Below, in pieces: positions 1 through 10,280 of a DNA stretch of 64,000 bases. Source of the DNA: Iris pallida. Its lineage: Eukaryota; Streptophyta; Magnoliopsida; Asparagales; Iridaceae. The DNA lies in contig JANAVB010016199.1 of the NCBI GenBank assembly GCA_029216955.1, positions 13,083,989-13,147,988 on the forward strand, in the 5' to 3' direction. Position 1 is the stretch's first letter, and each line of letters opens with the position of its first letter. The notes beneath the pieces are model-generated. The model did not search any database and was not told the DNA's origin. It worked only from the letters and a program-made list of their open reading frames with translations. Both the position numbers and the translations under genes were made by a program.

Positions 1-1300
1 GTTTATGGATATAGGTATAATTACTATTTCCTCCTTGGTATTCTCAAATGATGATTTAATTTTAACTTTTTGAGGGGTGTTGGGGTAAATTCACTCAAAT
101 TCCTCTCATCTCTCTCCATTTTCCTCCCACATTTGGGAGAAAAAATTTTTGGTGGGACCCACCTACTTTTTTCTCTCAAATTTTTCTTCCCCATGTTCTC
201 TCCCCCTTTCCAAACACCATCATTTAAAATTTTCCTCTCACTTTTTCCTCAACTTTTTCCTTCCTCCCATTTTCCACCCTCCCCAAACGGTACCTAAGAG
301 TTTGGATGTCGTCCTCACTCACCACTTCCGTTCACTGATTAGAGATTCAAACATGTGTAACACAAAGAGTCCAAGAGATTTTAAATGCTACATTGGAAGA
401 GATTTAAGTGTTATATTTTAAATTTAGTCAATTTTTGTAGTATTTGAAAGTTGTAATGGACAATAACAAAGGAGGAACTAGAAATCTAAATTGGGGTGAG
501 CTAGATTAGGCTGGAGTATAGACAAGCTGGTTCAGCCCATGGGAGTCCTAGGCAAACTTTCATAATAAAATCCCATACATAATATTAAAAAAAATTTAAA
601 ATAAAAGTAAATTAAAAAATTGTTGCCACCAAAAATTGAACTAAGAACCTCTATAGTGTGTAAGTCTAACATTATAATCACTACACCATAAATATTTTTT
701 GTTAAGAAAAGCCCATAGTACATAGTAGTTCTATTTTAGATACAAAAATTATTAATATATTTATGTTTAAACTGATTTTTGTCCTCCTGGTCCGTGGGCC
801 CTGGACGGTCGTCCTGACTGTCCAGAGTATAGACCAAATCTTATGAAAAATAAAAAATAATTATATATATATATGGGAAAAAAAAGTTTTTTGGGATGGG
901 CTGAAGCCCATTTTAACCCTAAGGTGACTCCGTCTTTGGACATTTGTTCATACTTGAAAATTACTAAAAAGTTAAGAGACACTCCAGATTTGGATTGTGT
1001 CCTAGCTCATCTAAATTAATTTCTGTGTCCACCAAAATTAACCGTTATCACAAAAAAGGGAAGAAAAATAAAGAGAAAAGAGGGAGCGAAAATCTTACCA
1101 AACAGGAAAGAAAAATAAAGAGACAAAAGAGGAAGTTAATTTGGTGTATTTGTTTGGAGTGTACCATTATGTGCCAATATCAAGGATATACTCCAAAAAT
1201 AATAATTACACAATTTTAATAATTTGGAGTATGCGTGAAGTGTCTCTACTTTGGATGCTGGGTTGGGGTTTACGACCCGAATCATCGATTTTGGGTGTGG
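1..1300. other. Intergenic AT-rich DNA, no gene recognised
   Basis: No reading frame here resembles a known protein; the short open frames are low-complexity pyrimidine tracts or AT-rich noise. Positions 75-300 are strongly CT-rich, opening with a GAGGGGTGTTGGGG-like block and closing with CCCTCCCCAAACGG, which hints at a degenerate terminal-inverted-repeat element. The match is too imperfect to call. Confidence 0.6.
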
Positions 1301-1392
1301 AATATAAGAGCTTCTAGATTCATTTTATGCTTGGTTAGGATTTAGTCGATATCTAATGTCAATGTATAGTATTAGTCACTTGTAGCAGTTGG
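1301..1392. repeat. Direct repeat copy 1, the empty site
   Basis: This stretch (AATATAAGAG.CTTCTAGATTC through GTAGCAGTTGG) recurs with a few mismatches at about 1839-1916 plus 2304-2324. In copy 1 the TTA in ATAGTATTAGTC is single and uninterrupted, so it represents the pre-insertion state of the MITE site in copy 2. The 450 bp between copies is rich in CCGAA/TTCGG and TTTGGTTCGATTTT motifs, typical of degenerate plant repeats. Confidence 0.7.
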
Positions 1393-1838
1393 TTTCGATT
1401 TCGATTTTGGATCTTAGTCCAAAATCGAAAACCAAATAAGACTTATACAATTATGTAAATACTCTTAATTTTATGCATATTTTGTGATTAAAAATGTGTA
1501 TAATTGGAAAACAACAATTTTATGTATATATTTTGAAGCTCAACTTTGATAATTTATCAACTAGTCCAACTTTGGGTGCAACTTTAAAATACAACAAATA
1601 TATCTATAATTTTTATTATTTTCAATATAATTTAACCATGGTTCTAACTTTGTGTTCGACTCATGAAGCAATATAAATATTTAAACTGAACAAACCAAAT
1701 AATTCGAATTGATTATTTGGTTCGATTTTAGTTTTGGATAATTTGATTCAGTTTTAATTTTAGAATTTTAGAATCTGTTTATTCGATTTTGAATATTTTA
1801 ATTCGGTTGAACCGAATAAACCGAACAGTCACGTATGA

Positions 1839-1916
1839 AATATAAGAGGTTCTAGATTCATTTTATGCTTAGTTAAGATTTAGTCGAATCTAATGTAAAT
1901 GTATAGTATAGTATTA
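1839..1916. repeat. Direct repeat copy 2, left part
   Basis: Second copy of the 1301-1392 repeat. It is split after TTA at 1914-1916 by the MITE and resumes at 2304 with TTAGTCGCTTCTAGCAGTTGG. It differs from copy 1 by scattered substitutions and a small TAGTA duplication just before the insertion. Confidence 0.7.
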
Positions 1917-2303
1917 GACCATCTCCAATGGGAGTTTCTATCTTCCCTATTTCTATGGAAGAAATCCATTTTAGAAAAAACTTCTTCCAATGGTGATTTC
2001 TATCACCATTTCTATCCTAGGTGGCAATGATGTAGGATAGAAACTTTATAGGAGGGTTTCTACATGTAGAAACTCTCATAGAAATTCTCCTATCTCTCAT
2101 GACAATTATTATTGGGTCCCACACCATTAAATTAGTCCTTTTACTATGTGACACATAGGATAGAAATGGAGAACATTGGAGACCATTTTTGTATGTCTAC
2201 AATTTCTATGTAGAAACTCTTATAACTAGGATAGAAATTTTCTTAAAGTACAATGCCAAGTAGGATAAGAACTCAATTTTAGAAATCACCATTGGAGATG
2301 GTC
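1917..2303. mobile_element. Tourist-type MITE (PIF/Harbinger-like)
   Basis: A 387-bp non-coding element with perfect 15-bp terminal inverted repeats: GACCATCTCCAATGG at the left end and CCATTGGAGATGGTC at the right. It is flanked by a 3-bp duplication TTA (1914-1916 and 2304-2306), the TSD of PIF/Harbinger Tourist-like MITEs. The inside is rich in TAGAAA/TTTCTA words, some inverted (GATAGAAAC and GTTTCTATC forms), giving fold-back potential. An unoccupied paralogous copy of the target at 1301-1392 confirms both borders. There is no coding capacity, so mobilisation would need a Harbinger transposase supplied elsewhere. Confidence 0.88.
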
Positions 2304-2306
2304 TTA

Positions 2307-2717
2307 GTCGCTTCTAGCAGTTGGGACTAGTAAAGATTATTGGAAATATAAAAACTTTTTCGATCGATACGTTACTATCTGCGACAACAATTGTAGTGTA
2401 AGCGCTTGTCACAAATAATGTTACATACACGCTTACCAAAAATAATCGTTAAGTGTGGTTCCAATAGTTTGGTAAAATAACCGTTAAGACGACACATTTA
2501 TTGAAAATTTAGATTTACATATTAAAAGCAACAACTTTGTTATTTGGCGCACGTGAACAGCATGGTGCACGCGTGCAGCCAAAAAAGACGGAGCCACCAA
2601 GAGCACTAGGAGGGGAGAAATGAGACGTCGACGGAACATGAGAGGAAAGGCGGAGCAGCAGGGGGGATAGTGGCGGTGGTTCTGTTTCTTGGCCGTGCGC
2701 GTGTCTCAAGTTGTGAC
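2307..2717. other. Unassigned spacer
   Basis: After the end of the split repeat, sequence becomes mixed AT-rich then GC-rich (2560-2717). The open minus frame at 2515-2901 is a by-product of GC-rich composition and matches no family I recognise. Nothing else is seen. Confidence 0.5.
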
Positions 2718-3135
2718 TAGGGCCGGGCAGCCCGGGCCCGCCGCCATTTTCGTTCGGCCTGGCCTGTAAAAAAAGTTCGGCCCATACTAATCCGACCCCT
2801 CTCGGGTCCGGTCCGGGCCTAAGAAATCGGACCCGAGCCCGGCCCGGACCGGACTGGCCCGACAGTTTTTTTAAACGTAATGGGAGGCCCGATTTGGCCA
2901 TGCCCGGTCAGGCCCACCCGGACCGGCCTGCATAACCTGGGTGAACCGGTTTTCAAAATTTTTTTAAAAAAATTTGACCGTTGGGGGGAGGGTGGGTTTG
3001 ACCAAACTACCCCCCACTATATGACCGTTTTATGACCTCTTTTAGGGTATTATAGTCATTTTGTCAAAGATGACCAAAAAGCCTTTACAACAACTATATT
3101 TGGAGGGTAGGGGGTAATTTGGCTTCAAAAAATTC

Positions 3136-3144
3136 TATAAATAG
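3136..3144 (+). promoter_or_regulatory. TATA box of the hAT transposase
   Basis: TATAAATAG lies about 310 bp upstream of the transposase ATG, after the GC-rich subterminal repeats and before a long pyrimidine-rich leader. A TATA box here is in the expected place for a hAT promoter. Transcription itself is not shown by the sequence. Confidence 0.5.
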
Positions 3145-3455
3145 GCCATAATTCTCATTTTCCAAACACAAACCATTCTAACAATCAAAAAAAAAAAAAA
3201 ATTCAAGCTCACAAAAAGGTTTCAAGAAGTTTTGCAAGCAATTTCGGCGCTCTACGACATCCCGATCAAGCTTCCAATCTCGATCAAATTCTTTTTTTCT
3301 TTCCTTCCTCTTTCTAATTATTTTTTTTTATTTTACATTTACAAAATAGTTTTCTATCCTCCCTCTCCCTTTTTTTTGAGAAAAAATAATTTTCAATTTA
3401 TTTTATTTTTGGTATCCTCCCTCTCTTCAAAATTATTTTTATTTGTCTTTTTAAA

Positions 3456-5537
3456 ATGGCCGGACAAGGTTCAAACTAACCTACTGATGCTGCCGGACAT
3501 ACTTATGGATATAATAATACTTTTTTTTTGAGGAAAATTCTATTCCTGAGGATTTAATTGATTCACCTCCGGAAGTTGTTAGCACTACCCAAAATGTTGT
3601 AAAGAGGAAGAAAAAAAAATCAAAGTATTGGGATTTTTTTGTTATTTTTAATGAAACTAAACCTGATGGCTTACTTGTTTTAGATCAAAAAGGAGAACTA
3701 GTTCCGTACGCGGCACAATGCAAGAAATGTTTCAACATATACAAATGGGAGAGGGGAGGTGGCACGGGTACCATATCTAGACACCACGAAACCTGCTACG
3801 GCCCGGGCTCAATTTCGGCGAACCAAACTCAGATAAGTTTTGGAGGTGCCGCAGGTTCTTCAATGAGTGCATTTTCCTATTCAGCCGCTCGTCATAAAAC
3901 TGAATTAACTAAATATATTATTGCTAATGAACTTCTATTCACTTCGGATGAAAGTGAATCTTTATTTGATTATGCCACAATTTTTTTAAATTCATGTTTT
4001 AGTACAGTTACTAGAGGCGTTGCTAGAAAAGAGGCTAAGAGAATTTTTACTGAAATAAAAGTTGCTTTAAAAGAAAGTTTGTCGCATGTTAGTAAAATAG
4101 TTATTACTTCTGATATTTGGACAAGTAAGCAAAACTAAGCTTATATTTGTATCACGGTACACTACATAGATCCACAATGGATGTTGTAAAAGTGCATCAT
4201 CTGTCTAAAAACTTTGGAATTTTCACACACAGACTCTGTAATTGCAGGTGCTATTTCAAAAATACATGCATGATTTTGATATTCACCATAAAATATTATC
4301 TATATCTTTTTGCTAGTAATAATAATTCTGCTATATCTTCATTGTCTTTACTATTTCAGCCCATTTTAGAAGGTAGATTATTGCATGTTAGGTGTGCTTG
4401 CCACATTATTAACTTAGTTGTAAAAAAATATCTGAAATTTTTTAGTACACATTTAGAGACTCTTAGACATTGTTTACACAGCTTGAACACGTCTCCAAGT
4501 ATGCAACAAGCTTTTAAAGCCACATGTGCACATTTTAGTATTCGTTTTAGAAGATTTGTTAAGGATGTACCACATAGATGGAATTCGACATATTTAATGT
4601 TGAAATCCGCAATTCTCTTTAAGGATGCTATTACATATTGGATCATAATTTTGAATATCGCGTAACTGAAGATGATTGGATAGTTGCTTCTTCTATTTGT
4701 GAATTTTTAGAAACTTTTTACATTGCTACATGTACTCTTTTTGGTGTTTATTATCTCACTTCTTGTTTAGCTTTACGGAAACTTTGTAACATGTCTTAGT
4801 TATTTTCTAAATATAAAATGTTTCTAATTTTGAATATGTTGTAAAAAGAATGGAAGCTAAATTCAATAAATATTGGGATGATATACATCTTTTATATTGT
4901 TTGGCTTCCATTTTTGATCCTACGATCAATTTAGGGGGCGTAGAGGCTTGTTAGATGACTTTGCAGAAAATATGGATGCTGATATTACTGACTTGAAAGT
5001 ATAACTGATGGTAGTGTTGGAAAGGTTAATAATGCTTTATGAAGACAAAGTTATGTCGACCCGACCAACTCAAGTGGGTACTAGTAGTAGCTCTTACTTA
5101 GTGCCTAAGTTATCACACGTCTGTCGTATACTACAAAGGAAGAAACAAAAATACTCTTCCCAACCCACTCAAGAGTTGTCTTTATATCTAAGTTCTTATG
5201 AAGAAGAAGATGAATCTTCAAATCACTTCACCATTTTAGAATGGTGGAAAAAATACGACAAAAGATTTTATGTACTTTCTACCATAGCATGTGATCTACT
5301 AATGGTCCCGTGTCCACGGTAGCATCGGATTCTTGTTTTAGTGCAGGATCAAGGATTTTGAGCATAAAGAGGAATCGGTTGAAGCCAAATATCTTGGAAG
5401 CTTGTGTATGTGTTCAAGATTTAATTTTAGCACATAAAAGAACCCAAAACCAAAGAGATGAAGATACTGACATCAACGAGCTGGACTTTGAATCGCTTAC
5501 AATGGGTGAAGCTTCTGGAATCGAGGAAGAAGAATGA
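3456..5537 (+). pseudogene. hAT-family transposase pseudogene (BED finger, hATC dimerisation domain)
   Basis: The family protein binds element ends through a BED zinc finger and cuts and pastes DNA with an RNase H-like core. The ATG at 3456 (MAGQGS) is followed within eight codons by a stop. Recognisable parts in order: basic KRKKKK stretch and BED finger at about 3600-3810 (CKKC, then GTISRHHETC); the N-terminal core region ending VITSDIWTS (3863-4138); RCACHIINLVVKKYL (about 4395-4440) and VPHRWNSTYLML (about 4570-4610), conserved hAT core motifs; EWWKKYDKRFYVLS and the hATC block STVASDSCFSAGSRIL (about 5240-5360). Several frameshifts and stops separate these pieces, and the middle near 4660-5000 is degraded. 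It is clearly dead. The acidic tail ends at 5537, just before element A. Confidence 0.9.
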
Positions 5538-5546
5538 CTCAAATGT

Positions 5547-6182
5547 TGTCACTACCAGTTTTCAAAATAAGGGTAAATTTGTCATTTTATAAACTGCTAT
5601 ATATTGTGAATATTTATTTAAGAATATTGTATTTTTGGGGATTATTTAGTCGGGTTAGAGACTCGTCTAGTTTTGACTTATGTTAGTGGCCCAGTTAGCT
5701 TAGACACTAGCCAGAGCCCAAGGATTAGCAATGTATGGCCCACAAACCAACTCATTAGGCTAGTGCAATTAGACTAATCACTCATGACCAATTAATTCAT
5801 TTAGAGGTTAGGTTTATGTCCAAATTGACCCCAAATCCTTACATGCATTTAATTAACCAAAGGGGCAACCATTATGGGCTAATTATGCATTTCATTAACA
5901 CCCTAACCTAGCAAGTATGGTCGACCACATGAGGGATCCCCTTTCATTTTCATTCCATCATTCTAGCCTCCATTTCCCCCAAATTTAGGGTTCTTTCCAA
6001 GTTGAGAGCTCCCATCATTGATTTCTCTCCCAAACTCACTATTTCCTCCACCATTCCTCTCAATCCCTCAAGAAGAAGGTGTCTAAAAGAAGTGTGGAGC
6101 TAGGAGCAAGGAGAAGAGTCCATTTGCAAAGGATTTTCGTGTCGGGTTCGTGTCTATTGGATTTTTCATTGGTAAACAACTC
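5547..6182 (+). repeat. Element A 5' LTR, segment 1
   Basis: It aligns to 55060-55695 at high identity from the TGTCAC start. It ends in AACTC (6178-6182), the target duplication of element B, after which the LTR resumes at 17820 with CCAATAGGTATATC. No ORF is supported. Confidence 0.92.
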
Positions 6183-9100
6183 TGTCATGACCCGCTCCAG
6201 AATAATCGAACACGAGTCGGACACGCCCAGCCTTCGTCGTTAGACACGATAAAGTAAGCTGTACCAATATCTAGGGAAGACTATAAATCCAGATAAGAAT
6301 GAAAGTAAATCACAGCATCTAATATCGAATCCCAGAATCTCAAATACAAGTCTAAGTGTTATTACATTACAACAAATGTAAAATGTACTGATGTCTCTAA
6401 TACAAGTCCATATAAAACTAAAGAAGAAAATACTAGGCTTCCTCAGCCTCTAGGTCCTGGACAACATCAACTGGCTCATAGGTGCCTCCAGGTTCCTGCC
6501 CGTAATAGGTGTCACATATAGCCTCCAACTCACCTGTAACATATCCTAGTCAGGAGCGGAGCTAAGTATATCCAAGGAAATGAACATGAACATCATGGTA
6601 TGAACAAGAACACATGAAATATATATATAGTACGAGAAATAAAAACAAGATATAAAACCTGAACATGAATACTAAAAATAAATACATGGAACATGAAATG
6701 AGCCCTGAACATGAAATACAACCCGAACTTGTAATGTGCAACATATTGAAATACATCCAAAGTGTGTGATCGGCTTGGGTAGATTCAATGAACATGAAAT
6801 GGTACGGCTTTGGTCATGCGTGCACGATACGGGACCTAAGCTATTCATAAGAATAGTAACTTGGGTTTGATCACACATCTGTAGTATTTCCCCACCCAGA
6901 TACGAGTAAACTCAAGGAAATATGATACAAGACAATTCCGTGATATATCGTGTCAACAAGGAGATACAAGAATGAATATACAAGACATGAAGAAATGGAC
7001 AAGTCCGAGGAGTATACTTGCCTTGCTCAGGGTGATCAAGTGTGGGATGTACTGCTGGATATCCTCCTGTTTATAATTACAAGTTGATTAATAATCTGAC
7101 TAATTATAATTTGGTTATCAACAATTCTAATCATGATTAGCTATGAACTTAAAATACACTAGTTTGTTAGTTCTATTCTTAAAATCTATATTACAATTCA
7201 ACTTCTATTATAACTACACAATATCCTACCCACAAGTTATCAGAAGATGTTACATCCAAATTACAGGGTAACACTTCAAGTGACTAAATCTCATCCTATA
7301 CACAATTTCAGGTGGGGGTTCAGTCCTAACATAGGACTGCTACAAATCAGTCCAGTTAAAATGTTGATCTTTAAGTCCTGGATATGACAGTCCACTGCCA
7401 TGAGCTCACTATAACTCTAAAGTCTGAACTACCTCATCTATTTATGTAATTTCCTCAAGTTTACTTTATCAGTTAAACTCACCATTTAGTCCAGGTTGCA
7501 GACCAACTTCCCCTTCTAAAACAATACCTAAACTTTACTAATAGCTCTAAGGTTAAATCCTAACTAGGAATTTATACAATTCAGTCTTAACAGGTCATGG
7601 GAACAATTCAGTCCTCTAACAGGACTGCTACAAGGTGACTGAACTAAGTCAGTCCAGACACTACATGCATATAAACCTTTATTTAAAACAGTCAAATCCT
7701 TCAGCCATTCGAAGATTAAATCCTGGTTTCTAATTCCCAGGTGATGTTCAGTCTTAAATAGGATTGAACATCAGTCTCAGCTAAGGATAATGCAATCTGT
7801 CCTGAACAGGGCATAAATCAGCCTTCAGAAGGACTGATATAACCAGTCTTAAACCACAACTCTCAGGTTACTGAGATAATTCAGTCTTATTAGGACTGAT
7901 ATTAATCTCAGTCTCAGTGAGACAAATCAGTCTTGTTAGGACTGATATCAATCTCAGTCCTAAGACTGATACCCACAGTCCAGTTCTCCTTGTCCAAACA
8001 TTTAACATGGGTTAGTCAATACAACCCCAGTAATATACACCATAGTAGGACTTATCAATCATAATCAAGAAATCCAGATAGGACTTCTCAGGTAACTCAG
8101 TCCTGATCATTGGTTAACCTGTCTTGTAGGCACTGTTACTGTCATAGTTCTTGAACCAGAACACCAAAGTTATCCAGGTTATGAATATCTGAAGGTTGGC
8201 AATGAAAATCATCCTAACTAATAATCAGTTTACTGTAATTATTGAACATCAAAGAAAAGTTCTGAAATTGCAGCATTAATTAATTATTAACTAAGAACAA
8301 AATTCAAACCTAAAGGTCTGAACCCAGCTCCGTAAAATTGCATCTGACTCCAAGGGCCTAACTGATAACTCAATCTCAGCTCCTGAAACTAAGGACACTT
8401 ACAGCCATACCAATTTAATAACCTCACATATGAAGATTCAATTCAAGTCCTAAATAGGCAGTAACCATTCATAAAATTGTAAGATAGGGACTTGACATAA
8501 ATTAGAGTATTCTCGAATTATCTAACATGTAATCCCAGGCTTGTTCATCAGTCCTAAACCAATGGCCCGCTCGAGCAAACCACAATCTTCATGTTAGCAT
8601 TCTATCACCCTGTGTTGAGACTCAAATCAAACTAACATCAGTCTATCCTGCTGATAGGTAGTTTTCTGGACTGCTGTACCTATCTTGACTTGACACTAAA
8701 CTAGAATGCAACCCTCCATATTTTTGATTTGAACTCTGGTACACAATTTGAATCAATTCACTGAAATAGACTGCTAACCCATGAATCCCAGACTTACTTT
8801 CCTTCTCAGTTTTGTTATGATCAAACTAACATAATTCCATTTAAAATAATTTACTCAGTCCATCATATGCATCCTACTTCATTGTATCTTGCATTAACAG
8901 AGCATATTTCTTCTATGATACTCTCGGATATTCAAAAACTGGCATTACACACTCCAATCTATCATAAGCATGCCTATAAAGTTAATTAGAAAGATTTAGG
9001 AAATTACCTGAGGGTATACTTGGGTTGATGTCTCAACGACACAACTCTCAGTGTCTGGACACGGCCCTTGTGTGTCCAAACCGATCTAAAATCTGAGCCA

Positions 9101-10135
9101 AAACCAAAAGAAACAGAGAAAATCATCACAACATACATACCCCACCCTGAACAATTTAAAATTCAAACTGAGGACACTCACCTGGTATCCAAACTAAACA
9201 TCATTAGATGCAAACGTTAATGTGACCAAATCGAGCTATGCAAGTTGGTCACCGATCTACAACCTCAGATCTGATCGATACAAGAAATAATTCGATTGAA
9301 ATACTAGATTAACTCAGCATCAAATCCAGAGTGAATTGAGACAAGATGTTCACACTTACCAGAGTTCAATTGTTTGGGGAAAATGAGCAAACAATCGGAG
9401 TTCATTGATCTCCTCACCAATGAGAGCAGACAACAACTCAACCAAGAAAGAGATTGAATCAATAATTCCTTAATATTCACAAATTATCTAATCTGAACAA
9501 AATTGTGCTCGATTCCTTACCTCCTTCAACTGATTGATCTGTTAGTGCAATAACGGATCAAAACTTCGAAAGAAGACCACACTGAGCCTGAATTTGAATG
9601 CCTAGGTGTTGCTCCTCCTCGTCGGGGTGTACTTTTCCGCCATAGCCGGTTGAGAGCAGAGTCCAAGAGTAATTTGAGATAATGGAGTTGGAGAAGAAGA
9701 ATAAGAAAGAGAGGCTGGTTCTTGAGAATTTTTTAGCAGTACTGACCTAGAAGGAAGGATTATATAGGTCGATCGGCTTGAGACTCACGCAAAGTTTTGG
9801 CACCAACATTGGCCAGCGCTCAACTCTGGTGGAGAAGAAATTCGTTAGAATTTCAAAAGTTTGTTACAAGTTCACCCCAGTTAGGTTCAAAGAGGAAAAG
9901 AAAATGAGCTGTGCTAAGCACATGCTCTCCTCTGTACTTCAAATATGACTTTAACCGAACAATTAAAAGCTAAAGTGGTGGGCTGGGATGAGAAGCCCAA
10001 TATATTATTACAACATAAAAACTAATACCATGTTTAAATGGTATAACCTATTACTAAAGAATTATCACGCAATTTAATTTGTAGAAAATGTTTGAAAAAT
10101 TTATATAAAAATATATTCTGGAAAGTAGGCTTACA
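6183..10135 (-). repeat. Element B 3' LTR (full length, 3,953 bp)
   Basis: It begins (minus strand) TGTAAGCCTACTTTCC at 10135 and ends GGAGCGGGTCATGACA at 6183. It is the complete LTR copy: relative to it, the 5' LTR lacks about 8667-9829. A TATA-like CCTATATAAT lies at 9768-9759 on the minus strand, inside the part missing from the other LTR. Positions 7321-7970 hold a cluster of short palindromes with AGTC/GACT arms (see findings). No convincing ORF. Confidence 0.92.
9759..9768 (-). promoter_or_regulatory. Candidate TATA box of the element B LTR
   Basis: CCTATATAAT on the minus strand, about 370 bp inside the LTR start. It is the best TATA-like sequence in the expected U3 position; its role is inferred. 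The 5' LTR of the same element lacks it. Confidence 0.4.
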
Positions 10136-10175
10136 AATATCTCCCCCCTCAAAAAATTTCGTCCTCGAAATTAGA
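10136..10175 (-). other. Element B polypurine tract and TTCGAGGACGAAATT block
   Basis: On the minus strand AATTTCGAGGACGAAATT is followed by TTTTGAGGGGGGAGATATT and then the LTR start. The purine run immediately upstream of the 3' LTR primes plus-strand synthesis in LTR elements. The TTCGAGGACGAA block here is a familiar mark of Tekay/Del-type plant gypsy elements, and element A has the same block at 55025-55059. Confidence 0.85.
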
Positions 10176-10280
10176 ATGAAAAACATTGACTCTCAATCAA
10201 AACCATGAAATAGTAAATCCAACAATTGGTTTACTGAATAAAATTTGAAAACCAAGATACAATCAAGTGAACAAACTGGG

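Larger units (their letters stand above)
2718..5546 (+). mobile_element. Decayed hAT element (RICESLEEPER/DAYSLEEPER-like), left part
   Basis: The left end probably starts at TAGGGCCGGGCAGCCCGGGC (2718). It is followed by about 200 bp of GGCCC/GGGCC-rich subterminal sequence characteristic of plant BED-finger hAT elements, then a TATA box and a degenerate transposase. The element is cut at 5546, nine bases after the transposase stop, by the 5' LTR of element A, so the right terminus must lie beyond the window if it survives. The 8-bp TSD therefore cannot be tested. The start coordinate is an inference from the terminal motif. Confidence 0.65.

Noticed and set aside
75..300. Possible terminal-inverted-repeat element in the CT-rich stretch
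   Set aside because: The candidate termini match poorly and no target duplication is seen.
2515..2901. 128-codon minus-strand ORF
   Set aside because: It covers the GC-rich hAT subterminal repeats; composition explains the lack of stops and no domain is visible.
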